A stretch of DNA of 64,000 nt from Marchantia polymorpha subsp. ruderalis (Eukaryota; Streptophyta; Marchantiopsida; Marchantiales; Marchantiaceae): positions 6,096,001 to 6,160,000 of the forward strand of contig AP031357.1 of NCBI GenBank assembly GCA_037833965.1, written 5' to 3'. Positions within the stretch are counted from its first letter, which is position 1; each line of letters starts with the position of its first letter. The notes under the pieces were generated by a model that did not search any database, was not told where the DNA came from, and saw only the letters and a list, made by a program, of their open reading frames with translations. Positions 40,211 through 53,990 of the stretch are shown one piece after another. Both the position numbers and the translations under genes were made by a program.

Positions 40211-43200
40211 TCGCTAGGCAAGGTATTTTGCATCTCATGCTATACTTGGTTCAGTAAGATCATTTTACTTTAGCAGTCATTATGGTTTTATTTTGACACT
40301 GTTTCCGAGAGATATTACCCTTGCTAATCTATGGGCGATTTGTTGCATACATTGATGTAACATGTTGCTGCTAGTGAACAGCTGGTGACTCACACCTACA
40401 AACTCTATTAGACGGGCAGAGAATGGACTATAATTGCCAGTATTTGAATTATGGTTACATATAACGACGACAACTCCTAGTTATCTTTATATGGATATAT
40501 TGACATGAAATAGAATGTGAAAGAGTACTTGTATCACTTTCTTTAGTTTATTGTCTAAACTTCTTCAAGCGATATGTATTAATTCTTGGATAGAGATTAT
40601 TAACTCGTGCAATTTATAGTATACCTTGGATACTTTGTATTATGGATATCGTCTGAATTAGATAAATGTTATATCTTCCGTGCTCTAGCCATATTTTCTA
40701 TTTTGATACTATTGGTGCCTACTATCATATCACTCCTTCGGTGTCATCCATGTAGCACTTGACGGGATCCTCCCATCCTCTTGGTTTCAAACAAGTAAAC
40801 TAACATATCTTGTGCAATGAACAACTCAAACACATCTGCTAGTCTTCTGAAAATACGGGGCTTCAATTCAAAATGGACGGTTACTTGTTCTCAATCAGTT
40901 CGAATCGTTCTTTTTACAAGGACAAGCTGGGTTAAAAAAACATTATTAAGTTGCGGTTAAATTACATTGAACTTCATGCAAATGTAATTCAGCTATATCA
41001 AGCTAAAATCTAGCAGAATAAGAAGTTCCGAAGTATTTCTCTGCCGAGTATTTTCATAAGTTTATAGTAACTTTATTATGCTTTTTGTGCTTTAGTGAAT
41101 TGAGAAGCTACGAATGAGGTTTGTACCTTTAGGCACTAGCATCACATTTTCTTCAGCAATACTCCAAGACAAATCTTGTCAGGTAGGTGACATGACCTTA
41201 CCAGCTGTTTTCTGTCTGTTTTATTGACTGAGCTACATGAGCATCTGGTTTGGTCGGCGAAGATAGGCTCTGATGTTGATTCTGGAAGACCTACGCTTCA
41301 CATCCAAATATTTCTCGTACTTGACATAGTATATAAATATAAGTATATATTAAATCTTCTTCAAGCATCAAGAAAATGTCACATCTCATTGCAAACACGC
41401 TACTCTAACATACTTTTCTCTTCAATGTTATTGAAGGCAACGGTTCCAATGTGCCAACTTCTTTTTGTTGGCAGTTCAAGCAGTTCATAGTTCTTGGCAA
41501 AAAAGTCATTGTCCTCCTGAATAAAAGAATTTCTCGATGTTGCAGAACTCAAAATCGTTCTACATTAGTACATGAATTTGACAATTCTCCGAAATGTGAA
41601 AATTGCAATTGTTGTTACCATAATTATTTCTCCATCCCTTACTGTACCGGTGTGGAAAAAAAATTCTAGGTAGAATATTCTCACCTCGCTTATTACATAA
41701 CAAAATATAAATGGGTGGCTCAAATTCATGACGAATCAGTTTTCAGGTCAATTTTTTTCTGCTCCAGAAATAGGATTCAAATTCAACAAGTTTATCTAAC
41801 TCCCGCTGATCCGGTTGTGTATCCTTCAATATGAACGCAAGAGGGAATAATAATGATCTCATTTACGAGAAGACATCATGCAAAGAAGTCAAGCTCGGCG
41901 AATCCATATTACCTTCTTCCTTTTTGTACCATGTGTGAGTGGACACATCGCACTAAGGTCACAGTGTCGCTAGAAACTGCGTGGACTTGGCGCAGCTGAT
42001 GCTTCCCGTTGACAGTGACGGAGAAGGTTAGGTTGATGCACATGCATCGCTAGAGTCTGAAACGTAGATTAGACCAAGAATTGTCCTCATAACATGTGTG
42101 AACATGTCAACAGACTGTCGGTCGACTACATCTGAGCTGGTCGTGTGTGTACTTAGGACGTCAAGAGAAGCAATATCTTGAGAAGATGTGTTGCCAGCAG
42201 CCCGAATCAGTTTGACTGGGACCCGAAAGAAGGTGGGGCTGTGGTAGACAGCTCAAGGACAGCAAGTGAAAACGATGACCGAGTGAGAGGATTTGGCGAA
42301 CGAGCTGTAATGCCAATGCTTAGAGATGTACTGAATGAAAAGCCGTCGATTATGGTTGCTTTCTCATGTGCTGCCTGTCGTACTGAAAACTATGGGCGAA
42401 GGCGGCGAGGCTGTCTCTCTGTCCGTCTGTCTCTAGCTGAGCTGAAGTGGGAACCTTCATCAGTCGAACGCCATAGAGGTGGCTCTTAACTTTGGTAGAC
42501 TGCCCATGGGCTCGAAGAGGTAAAAGAGAGCCGGGCTCATCTTTCCTCTTGTGTATTGAAGGCTTTCTTTCTTCTGGCCGAATTGGGGCGTGTGAGCTGA
42601 TTAGTGATCGCCTTCACGAAATTGAGAAGAATAAATTAAAGCATTACCTTTTGCATCACTCATTGCAGATTCTTTGAGGATTGCGAGGGAAGAAATACAC
42701 ATATGGTCCAGCGGGAAGGTCCGAATCTGAAGTGAGAAAATATTACTTTCTTCGACATACTCCACCGTGAAGAGGAGGATCTCGTGTAGCTAAAGTTGCG
42801 AAGGTTCATGTTCGATTCCAGATGCTAGAAAAAAGTGTGACAACTTTTCTCTTTCGGATCCACGAGGTCATGTGATTGCAAGATCGCTGAACCGGTAACC
42901 TTGCCACAACTTTGGACCTACGGTGTGCAGATCATTCTTCCATATTGACATTTTCGTCTTTGTCTCACTAGAGGGCCCTCAAGTGGAGTGCTCCTTTTGG
43001 CCACAAACTTTGCTGTCTAGCTATGCCCTCAAAGGCTACGACACCGGCTTGGCGGAATGTAGTCCTTCAGTTATTTTGGCATCTGCCCCCACTCACATTT
43101 TGTCTGTTTAATTCCGCTGTAAATGTTTGCCATGGGCACATGATGCGAGCCGACGCGTGAGAGAAGAAGTCACTCGCCATGTGTGGCTGATCAGAGCAAC

Positions 43201-45730
43201 ATGTGTGGAGATCAGGCTGAAAAGGAGGCTTTCTCACTCCGCCTGTCAGCCTACCCCCACACACACACACTCACATTTGTCGAGACACAGAGGCTCTCCA
43301 TATCTCCTCCGCGTCCGTTGCCTCTTCGCTCTTGCATCTCTCATCATCAGCTCGTTCATTCATGTGTGCCAGACCTTGTGAACAATGTGACTCTTGTCAC
43401 GTATCATTTCATGTCCCCTCACAATGCTCCCGGATGCGCGCTGATCAAATCACAACTCGGTACTATGACACGAACCATGTGCACTCCCACCATCGCAGTT
43501 AAAATATTCCCCTAAACTCCATCTATTCTCTATACGGACTCAGATCATAGTTCCCATATCTTAGCTTCAGTAGCATATATTGCCCATGGTGATGGGGCAA
43601 TTGGGGCCTAGCCTGGCCTAGCCCCATGTTACCCCATCGGTTTCATCTTCCCATCCTTTCGGCAATTTCGCTTGGTCCACGTGGTTTTCTATATTAAGGA
43701 GCCTCTGCTGCCCTGAGTTCTGTAATCTAATCACCTTCGAGGTCCCAGTTCCCCGGCTAACCATGTGCGCGACCATGGTTGGAATCTTCACTGCGTCGCC
43801 TGCGCTACCACGGAGGAGGGGGCTGTTGCAGGGGCATCTTCTTTCCTCGAGGCGGCGAGGAACTCCACTCTTCACTGCGTTCCGCCATGCACTCTCCACT
43901 CCACTCCACTCCACTCGTCCCAGTGCGATCCACTGTGCGAGCATGTGGCCCTTTCTGAGATTAGTTTTCTCCTTCTGGGTTCCACGCGAATGACACCAGG
44001 CGATCGCAAGAGCTGCCAAACAGTCACTGAATTTTTCGACTGCGCATTGAATCTGGTGGCTTCCCTTCCCTTCCCTTCCCGACTGCAAGTCACTTCTCTG
44101 GACGGGTTCTCCCATGCCTCTCCAGTTGTTCAGCATAGATTTGCTTCGGCTGATTGATTGATTGATCACCAGATGCGGATATAACAAATCTACTCTCCTG
44201 ACAGAGCGCCATTAGACTTAGCCCCCTCAGCTCGCAGCTCTCGGTCAACTTCATTTTCATACACTGCTTGTCTTAGGGCGGTTGGATTTGCAGAAATGGT
44301 AGGAAGTTGTCTGGTGGACATAATCGTAATCATCCACACATCTGTCGGCCGCCCTTCCATGAGACGGCACCGGCGACGCCAAGTGCTCACAGACAATCAA
44401 CCGAGCCGGTTGGCGAGCGAGACACATGTAAACATGCAGCCGGTGTTAGGAATTATGACTTGAATATGTTCAATGATAGGCGACGCACATAGTTGTTTAT
44501 TGAGTCGGTCGTCGACATGGATGTATTATGGACCCATTGCTTTTCATATATTTAAACGCAAACTTTCATTTGAAGTTCCTCCTGCACTGATCTGTCACCT
44601 CTCAGACACGTGTAAAATTTGTGTATAATAGACTTAATTCCTTTAACGCTGTCCTTCATCCACCACCTGGTGACCACAACATGCTTGACTAGCAAGAAAT
44701 TGATGGTCTTCAGCTGCACAGAGTCGTACTTAATTCGGTTTGAGCTCCAAACCTCCTTTTCAATGTTTGATGACTTGAGAGATCGTGATTGGCAAGTGAA
44801 TTTGATCCATCATCAAACTTAAGAGGCCCAAGAATACTTGCTGGATCGACGTTTAGTAATAATAGCCATAATCACTTATTAAGATTTTTTTTTTTCCTTC
44901 ATGTGATTCGAGAGGGAACATACCAAGAGCGATCCCAATGCACACCACGTTATACAACGTGTTCTAACATAATATGTTGGAAATGTGAGGTCTTGCTTAG
45001 CACGTACGTCTTGGGCAGAAATCCCTTTGTAAGAAACTGAGCTACAATACGACTATCTGAACCACATCACAGTTTCTATCGTACTGTAATTCCAACCGGG
45101 TGCAGTTTGGCTAACGTGGTTGGAACGGGGGTCGCTCCAAATCCGGCTCACGGCCGTAATAGCACCCTCGTTGTGCTTACCGTAATTTCAACCGTCAGAG
45201 TGATAGGCGGGCTTCTGTAGCTACACTGATTCCGCTCCATACGTTTCTGTACAGTAAAAGTACGCGCACAGAAGTACACCGTACTTATCACCAACCACCT
45301 GTCCGGTCTAAATTTTCGACGCTGTTCCCAGCGATGATTCGGACTCCTTCCTACCTTCAACTGACGGCACTTTTTCTCTCGAATAGGAATTGTAAGGTCT
45401 GTGAAAGAAATTACATTTTTTCATTCTCGCAAAGTTTGATATTTTTTTGAGTAAATTTTATTAGATAGATAACATGACATCAAAATTCATAGATATATCT
45501 TCAACATTAAAAAAATTAAAATCTTTTTTTCTGTATTAAAATAGTGGTTTTTGCCATACAAAAATTTAAATTACAGTACATGGTGCGTTCTTTAATGTTA
45601 CATAATTTTATCACGATATTATAAATTTATAAATAATGTCTATACTTACTTCTGTTCAATTTTTATATCCATGTGATCTCTTGATTTCTCTTTGTCTTAC
45701 ATATTTTCCATTATTTTTCCTGAAGAAATA
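40211..45730. other. Intergenic DNA, mixed composition
   Basis: 40200-41930 and 45360-45720 are AT-rich; the middle is mixed. A CCACT repeat lies at about 43887-43915. The 189-codon frame at 44187-43618 (- strand) starts at TTG and spans that repeat, so I do not treat it as a gene. No exon cluster, RNA gene or transposon end was recognised. Confidence 0.4.
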
Positions 45731-48700
45731 TCGTTCACATCACTTTAATGACATTGTCTACTACTAGATGGAGATCGAGTTGATTCGTTAGACATTTCAT
45801 TGGATTTCTTCCCTGTCTGGCCTTATGGGCGTCACCACATTTTGTAGATGTATTATTTGCCCCCTTAGCAAATAATTCTAGATCGTTAAAGGTCATCGTG
45901 AGGTCAGTGGAGGTAGCTGCCACCCGCACCATGAGACACTCATGTTGCCCGGGCTCGACAGAGTTGTCCCGTCCCGTCCGACGTCGATGCTCCGATAGCT
46001 GGACAGAGTTCGTTAAGTCCAGAGAAGACGGGCGGCCGCGAGGAACCAGCCCCAAAGGAAGGAAGACCGAAGCGAGTTCGTTAACTCAGTGCTTGTCAGA
46101 ACTTTGGATTTCCCGCAACCGGGGGGCCGCCTGCAGTCGACCGACTTGGAAGACACCATGACATGACCTGACCACGTGCACAACCTCGACCGCTGTCATA
46201 CCATGCACCTAAACCTCCCTGTTCATGGTTGTGGTAGAGTCGTGGTCTACAGCAGTCCTACTATGTAATAGGTTTTTACTTTCACCACCGACTCTATCCG
46301 ATGCTGCAGTGACCGACCCGGTGCATGGTACTCGCTCTCCGGTGAGCTTAGCAGATGATTTCGACTTAGCAACGGGAGCCGTGAGATCTGCAGTATGCTA
46401 GTGCTTGACCTTCAGAGAACGATCGACCGGGCGAGGCGGTAATGAATCTTATCCTTATCTGCACATCAATAACTACGTCCATTCTGCATTACGGTACAAC
46501 TCGAGGAAACTTCCGAGAGGAATACCGAACTGTATGTATTTTCATACATACAGTTCTTGTACTTAGTGGTGGGTACGTAGTTTGACTTCGGGACTAGATA
46601 ATGTCCGTGATCTTGGAAAATTTGTTGTTTTCATTTGCATGATCGGGATCGTGCAGGTTCTGAAATGTCAACTCTCATCCATGTGATGAAGATGCAGCTT
46701 GGAGTCTGGACTGGGGAAGGAAGCGCTGATTCTGCAACACCGAGTGAGAGGATCTTGCGAAGACGACATGACTGACATCAGCAAAAAGCTGCTTTTAGAT
46801 TATAAGTTTGAACGCATTCTCGACGTTCCGACGAGCGGCCCATCCATGCGGGCAAAATTGCTGCCTTCATCGTAGTCAGTCACTGGACCGTGAAACTGGA
46901 CTTCCGGCCGCGGTGGTAGATTTGAGAACTTTACTCCATGCGTTGAAAGATGACGATGACGCGTCCCGAAACTCAATCATGCATCTGAGAGCAATCCGCA
47001 GGCTCGTGAAGTTTAATATGTTGTGGACGTGTTGATACCCTAATGACATTCTTCGCCATGAGGCTGAGGCTCAACTGTCTACAATAATTTTTGGCTTTGA
47101 TATTATTTTGTCGAAAGAAACATCATTGACCCTAGTTCTTTTTCATAAGCAGTGCAACGAAAACGAATCCGTTGATACGGTGCAGAGTACAGTACTGTTC
47201 GAGGAAATTCATTTATCGGGACAACTTTTGCACGATGCAGTTCGGTCTATATACCACTACAATTGGATCTACTTTATACGCAGCCGGTTCTCATGATAAG
47301 CAGTGCACAAGGTCAATTTTATATCACAGTGCGATAGTCCTGTATTATCACGTCTAGGTCTGTTCACCTTGTCGGCGAAAAACTATGTAGTTGTCCGGTT
47401 CATGGAAGCTATTGGAATCAATTTACTGTTATGTGGGTTAGTTGATCGCCTCCCTAGATAGTCGCTCCACATCATGCATTCAATTAATCAACTGTCGAAA
47501 TTCCTCTACGACTTTCAAAAAAGTCATGAATAATGGATGGGATGTTTAGGGTTTATCCATCTGCTGTCAGTGGGGAGAAGGGGCCTTACCTTTATTTGCT
47601 GTACGGGTGATGCTATTATCCACGGACGATCTAACCTGATCCCAGGGTTGACTATTCCACGGAGAATTACTGACAGGTAAGGATCTCAAAGGCGTCACAC
47701 TGAATTATGGGTGAAGAGACAAATATTTGAGCTGCAGTTGCCACGAGATTATCATCGTTTACAGACTTTATAGGTGTGAAAATTTCAATCAGCACCGAAA
47801 TTGAAACGTCCAGTGTCGAATGTAGGGAAAAATATTTTGGATCCAAAAGGGTCACGAAGTGTTTACCCGTGCAGCTGAACGAGGTCATATGCATGCAAAT
47901 CTCTAGACAAGAACGACAAGCTACAAAGATCACATTCCCAACACGTTTCCCTAGCTCCTCCTTTCTATTATTTGCATGTAGACTTTAGTGTTTAGAAGAG
48001 ATTCATGGACATAGTTGTGCTTTCACTTTTGAAACTCGAGGGGAACTTTTGGTTGCACCGAATTCTCACACGGTGCTCGAAGCGTAGAAGTAATATATAT
48101 TATTTAAACTCAATAATTGTTAAAGACTCTTGCACTCGAACGGACGAACCAATAGAATTGAAGCTTGTAATCGGTTAGTGATCAAAAAGTGAGCAATGCA
48201 CTCTCTAAGTTGATTGCGAACTACGTGGTTCAAAGATGAACCTAGGTCAAAAACTGAAATCCGTAAGAATGCTTTCAACCCCACGACGCGAGTGGCAGAC
48301 AAGCCGCTGCGCTTGTGCTGTATACAAATGCAAGCAATGATTGCCCACTTCGAAAGGAAATAATGTCGTCTGCTCGTCGTTACAATGCTCAAGACGGGTC
48401 CTAGAATTCTAGCTTCGTGGGTCTTTTCTGTACTGTACTCTCAATTAGGTACTTCTTGGAGGAAACATGGTGTAAAGCTAGCAAATCAAATATTGGGGTG
48501 CACTGCCGTCCTACTCTTTTGTTTTTTTGTTTTTCGACACTCGAACCAAAAGTTCGAGCTCGAGCGCAGAAAGAGAAATAGACGGGTGCGCTCCATCACG
48601 TGGAACCGATTTCCTTGCATGAAAGTGCATACTATCGTTCAACCGACACACGTTTTTGTGAGAAACTCATCTGCGCCTCTGCTTTTAGCTTTCCCTGCTG

Positions 48701-49300
48701 ACTGACTGCTGCTGGCTCCTGTTGATTTTAAAGATTCACAGGGGCCAAGTAGCAAACCAAAACGAAGGGGATTTCCATGCACGATTAGGGTTATGCACGT
48801 TCCCAAAGCAGATTCACCACTTCACAAATGTGCACCAGTTTTGCCAAACTCGAGCATGATGGACCGAATCTTCCCCAGATACCCTAGAATAAACAAATTC
48901 CTGCGGGCATCTCCCGACCCAACAGACTTATATTATGATAAACAGAGGAAGCTCGCACAATCAGAAGGAAGCGAATTTTCCATAAGCGAGCTGCACGGAC
49001 GGTCTCATGTGACAACACACGGGCTCGCATGACTCCTCATCACTACGTCGGAATATTTATTTCCTTCATATAGCTACAATAATGCGGCACTGACCATCAT
49101 GAAAGACACAGTAGACCACGAGACTCAGTCTACTACGTGAACTTCAAGGTAGGAACACAACTAGTGGTGAATAGCCGCTGCACTGCAGTGATCACCACCC
49201 TCGAGGTGGGGGGGAAATAACTTAGACTTGTTTCTTCATTACTATAAGCGGTGGATATCGTCTAAATTTGTGGTTCACAAGTGATAACGATTTCAAATCT
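45731..49300. other. Intergenic DNA with short unassigned frames
   Basis: Several frames of 60-105 codons occur. Examples are 48392-48120 on the - strand, 48385-48705 on the + strand and an ATG frame at 48793-49032. They look mildly protein-like but belong to no family I recognise. I call no gene. One inverted repeat is listed at 46527-46556. Confidence 0.35.
46527..46556. repeat. 12-bp inverted repeat with 6-nt loop
   Basis: GAACTGTATGTA and TACATACAGTTC are exact reverse complements around TTTTCA. The TGTATGTA arm is rich in alternating purine and pyrimidine. Confidence 0.7.
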
Positions 49301-49450
49301 CCATTCTAGGGTACCAGGGACTAGTAGTAGCACTGAGGTTTGAAATTTGACATGTTTATAGATTAGCTCTTTTGATATCCATATGTAAAGAGAGAAAATG
49401 TTGCATGTTCATCAGTGTAATGTCATACGGATCTTTATCACATTCATCTC

Positions 49451-49477
49451 TGCGATGTCAAGGTCCTTGACATCGCA
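49451..49477. repeat. 13-bp inverted repeat with 1-nt spacer
   Basis: TGCGATGTCAAGG and CCTTGACATCGCA are exact reverse complements around a single T. The arms are clearly GC-richer than the AT-rich DNA on either side. Confidence 0.75.
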
Positions 49478-50580
49478 AGGTGATGTATGAACATAATTGT
49501 ATCTAAGTTAAAATGGTCTAATTTGGCAATTTAACGAAAACAAACTTAGAACTACAAAGTAGGTTAAAAACTTTACTCAATTATTTAACAAACTTGAAGT
49601 TATTTTTATTCAAATATTCATGTTCTCTCTTGTGTTATCATCGATTTAATATCACATTCCAATTCTCTTTTTAAAAATCACACATTTGGATCTAAAATGT
49701 ACAACTTGAGCCTTGTATAATTAAATGTCGATTATTGCAAACGCGACTATTTGCATTATTTACTTATGGTCACGATATCAAAAACTAGCATTCAAGAAGT
49801 TAGACATTAAACTTTACCTTAAATAATAGATGTATTTAAAGCAATGTTGGTGTTGACAGACAAATTTATATACACTATTATATTTGAAGTTTTATTGTAC
49901 ATACCACTACAGGTTTTTAAAAACTAACTAATTATATTGATACAAAAATCTTTGAATTTTCAAATGATTAATATCTAATAATATGTTGTAATCTTAAAAT
50001 TTAATTTTTACCAAGATTTAGATGAAAATAAAATTTAAATCAAAATCTTTTCAAAAATTTATAACTTGCAACTGTCTATAATTTTTCTTGACTTGAATAA
50101 TTTATAGATTTTTCAAAAAGAATGATGATGATTATATAACTCATAATTAATTGATAATATCAAAGGATTCAAATGATAAGATTATTTATTCAAATAAAAT
50201 TGATAAGATTTCAAATGTCATCACATAAAATTTTTACTTAGGTACATTCAAAGTATTATAGTTTTTTACTTCATGTTATGAATTAGCACAACTTTGAATA
50301 GGTTAAAAATTTAGCAAAAAATATCCAAAAAAATCATTTTATCTTTATACTTACGTCACTTAATGTTGAAATGTATATTATAAATTCTAACAAAAAAGTT
50401 TATTTACATATTTTAACAAACAAGTTGATTAATAAGTAGTTATCAATATATTTGAAAAACATAGTTTATCATCATGATTAATATTGAAAATGTTTGAAAC
50501 AAATTTTTTTACATCTAACATATATGTTTATTTTATTGAATGTATCATTTCACAAAGTTTTATTGTTGAATAAAACAACA

Positions 50581-50601
50581 TATATATATATATATATATA
50601 T
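50581..50601. repeat. (TA)n repeat
   Basis: A pure run of about ten TA units. A matching run at 51131-51151 lies on the other side of the decayed coding repeat. Confidence 0.9.
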
Positions 50602-50718
50602 TAAAATGACCACACAAATTGTTAAAATGATCACACTGAAAAAAAAATTAGTGAAATTGCAAACTCTGTTCAATCAACAAATTTTGGGGCTAAGAAGAAA
50701 TGAAGTATGATAAACAAC

Positions 50719-51060
50719 GATGAGTATGAGATTCTGGAACTCGTAGAATCCGAGCAGGTTGCTACTGTAGAACCTATCTTCTCCAAGAAGAAGAAGGTTG
50801 GGAAGAATGAGGATGAGTATGATATTCCGGAACTTGTACATATCGAGCAGGTAGTCCCTTAGAACCCGAAGAACCTATCTTCTTCAAGAAGAAGAAGTCT
50901 GGAAAAAAATGAGATGAGTATGAGAATCTGTAACTTGTAAAATTCAAAAATGTAGCTAGCGTAAAAACCGAAGAATCTTTTTTTCTCCGGGAAGAAGAAG
51001 TTCGGATAGAAAGGGAAGATTGGGGCAAAGGTGAATGACGATGAATACGAATGAGTATTG
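50719..51060 (+). pseudogene. Decayed coding minisatellite, unit about 31 residues
   Basis: Three successive units begin with GATGAGTATGA at 50719, 50812 and 50913, and the relic of a fourth begins with GATGAATACGA at 51040. The spacings are 93, 101 and 127 bp. The first unit reads in frame for 31 codons: DEYEILELVESEQV, then EPIFSKKKKVGKNE, and it runs straight into DEYDIPELV of unit 2. Unit 2 then has a TAG and a frameshift before its FKKKK-like part. Unit 3 has lost the frame in several places. The ancestral gene evidently coded for a repeat protein with acidic (DEYEIPELV) and lysine-rich (KKKK) halves. I do not recognise the family. Only a remnant survives, in very AT-rich DNA. Confidence 0.55.
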
Positions 51061-52382
51061 AAAAAATTATTTTTGACACGTGAGGCGTCTGTGATCGTTT
51101 TAACATTAGATGTGACCGTTTCAACATTACTATATATATATATATATATATTACATACGTTTGTTTTTTTATAAAACAATGTCATATATAATTCATGATA
51201 TTCAATGTATGTTAAAAAAGTTACACTCAAATAAGTAAAAAGTAAATTTCAAATTTAATTATGATCAATTTTATTTATACTTATATCAAAATATAAATAT
51301 ATCCAATAGATGAATATGTATATATGTTAAAAATATTATGATATCAGTAAGATAAAATGTTATTCATTATTACATTATATGATTTTGTTGAAGTTTTTAT
51401 TCAAGTCTTCACATAGTATTTGAATCTAAACATATGAAATTTGTACACACGCACATAATTTGATAATTGATCAAGTCTTATTTTTTTTTTTTATTTTATG
51501 AAATATCAAATAATTGAATGTGATTTCAATCATGAATTACACTATTTACATTTTGATGATAATGATCATACTTCAAAATTATACGATGTGCAATATCAAA
51601 TCTTGAATCAAAATAGACTTTTTTCATCACTTATTATGTATATATAATCTAATTCAATTATATAAATCTCATTCAACAATTAATCAAACCTTTAATCCAC
51701 CAGTACTAAATACATGAAGAATGAATTAGGTCAATGAAATCTGTTACATCTTTAAATAACTTGTACTTTATGGATGCAACACATGAAGTTAGATCAATTA
51801 TGTTACTTAGCAAAAATAAATTTAAAAGAAAATATTTATTAAAATCTTGATGTTGTTGAAAAATTAAAAAAAAAATAATATTGATTTTTTTGATATTAAC
51901 ATGCAAAGATCTATACATATAGCACAACATGAGAACATGTCATCAAATTGGAAATTGAAATAAAGAAATGATAAATCTGGAATTTTTTTAATCATATATG
52001 TATGCATATATCCTATAATATTTGAATGATAAAATTAATGTAGATCAAAGGACATAATAACAATAATAAAATGTTGATGTTAACAATGATTTTTTTTGAG
52101 AATAAAACTTTTCACTAAAAATCTTGATTCAGTCCAAGAATGAATGTTTTACAAATTAGATGTAACATCATGTTCATCTTTGACCTTGGGTCAATGACAC
52201 AATTAATGAGGTGAAACTTAGAACCCTAAATTATTTGAAACTATTTTCAAACTATCACACAAGATTAAAGCCAAGGGCGTGGGTTGTAGTTAGTGACTTT
52301 ACCGAGCCAGGCTCGGGAGCGAAGTGCTACAGCCTGTAGGCGATACCGGCGAGATCCAGCCAGATGAGCGCAGGCCGAGGTT

Positions 52383-52636
52383 ATGAGATGAAAGGATTGC
52401 TCCCTAAGTCGAGTTTGCTTTTTTTTTAGTAGCAAAATGGATACAATAAAGAAAACTGTACTATTTGATTCTCTGTGTTTAAAGTAATAATACCTTTCTT
52501 GAATAGGTCATGAGATGAAAGGATTGCTCCCCAAGTCGAGTTTGCTTCTTTTTTAGTAGCAAAATGGATACAATAAACAAAACTGTACTAATTGATTCTC
52601 TGTGTTTAAAGTAATAATACCTTTCTTGAATAGGTT
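52383..52636. repeat. Tandem duplication, 2 x 127 bp, nearly identical
   Basis: Copy 1 starts at 52383 and copy 2 at 52510. Both begin ATGAGATGAAAGGATTGCTC and end with CTTTCTTGAATAGGT. I count only about four or five mismatches over the unit, so the duplication is recent compared with the arrays at 1.5 and 38 kb. The unit includes TAGCAAAATGG (52557-52567 in copy 2). Just after copy 2 lies GGTTCAAATCC (52633-52643), which fits the tRNA-type B box. Confidence 0.85.
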
Positions 52637-52639
52637 CAA

Positions 52640-53990
52640 ATCCCACACAAGAAGGGACGAGTACAATTTGAGAGCGGATTGTATCTACCTGGTTTCACAT
52701 AACCTGAACCTCGTGAAAAAGAGTCCAATACTTTTGGTTCGTGCCGACCATTTGATGAAGACAGTTCACTTCATTGTGCAGCCAGATCTGTCTGGAAAAG
52801 AAGGGAAAGTTAAGTCGAGTCAAGTCAAGTCAGGTTCGACAGAACGGAAATCCGCCTACAAACTTGCACGAAAGGACAGCGAGAAGCGTCGTACTGGACT
52901 TCCACGTTCGATTGAGTACGCGGACTGGTTAACGGAATGATAGCGGCGTAGAGCGTAGCAGGCACGACGGACGTTCCCGCGCACGACCGATGTTGGAACA
53001 AGCGGGGAACCCGCCGGAGGGACGGCAGCAAATACGGCGGGAGTTCCCCGTACTGGAACAGGTGGGTGATGTAAATTTGCGGACGAATGGCAACGCGGCA
53101 CCTGCCGGATGGAAAAAGTCTGCAAGCCCTGAGTACCTAGCACCTGCTGCAGACGGAGAGGAGCCCCGGGGAGCGGCGTTCGAATGGGAACGAACGACAT
53201 TCCTCCAACTTGCCGTGTCTGCTTGTTTCGCCGATTCGTGCGGCCGCGCCCTCACAATCCACTTTTCGGACGGGATACGTGACGGATCGGGCTAGGCTCC
53301 GCTATTTCTGGCGGCGGGAGCTCCTCGGACTACAGTGCGTTACATGCTACGAACCTGGAACTGGCGCCTCGCGTTCTTCGGAGCCGGCTGGGGACGTCTA
53401 GCGAGTCTAGCGGCGGTAGCGCGGCTGCTAATGTGACGGCTGCGCCGGTGGATGGATGAATGGATGGATGGATGACGTGACCGGCTCGTTCCGCATGCGG
53501 ATAGAGCAGAACTTCGAGATCGATGGAGTGGGCACATGATTTACGTGGTACGCTGTACTACGCACAGTACAGGGTGTAGCTCCCGGGCTGCTTGCTGAGC
53601 TTGCAATGGCTCTGTACCCCGCTCACGACGTCGAACGTGGTCGGGTCGGCGTGGAAGTCAGAAGGCGAACTCGAGGGCCTCGAGGTCGCACCTACTTCGG
53701 CCAATCGTCGGCCATCTGGCCAAGGCCTTCCGACCACGATATGGCGGAATCCTCCTCGCGGACGACGACGAGGCCGAGAAGACGACACAGTCTCGTGTAC
53801 GATGGGATATACGTACCCTGCTTTCACGCGACGGAATCGTCGCCAAGTTTGGGGCGGTGGATAGATCTCTGGACCCGCCCCCGTGAGAATCCGTGGGTAC
53901 GCTGTTTCCGCAGTCAGGGCGGGCCGCGGGGAAGTGGTAGATCGGGGGAGGATGAATTCCGTTGTACGTGGTGAAGTTACGCGAACGTAG
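52640..53990. other. GC-rich DNA without a recognised gene
   Basis: CpG-rich sequence with overlapping open frames of 80-127 codons on both strands. A GGATGGAT repeat lies at about 53449-53474. No family was recognised. Confidence 0.35.

Larger units (their letters stand above)
49301..52270. other. Extremely AT-rich stretch
   Basis: This is the most AT-rich part of the window, with stops in all frames and two TA-dinucleotide repeats (50581-50601 and 51131-51151). The only coding-like material is the decayed repeat at 50719-51060. No LTR, transposase or RNA gene was recognised. Confidence 0.5.

Noticed and set aside
42790-42830. GTTCGATTCC, a B-box-like word
   Set aside because: No A box or cloverleaf can be drawn upstream.
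43618-44187. 189-codon - strand frame
   Set aside because: TTG start, spans a CCACT simple repeat and matches nothing known.
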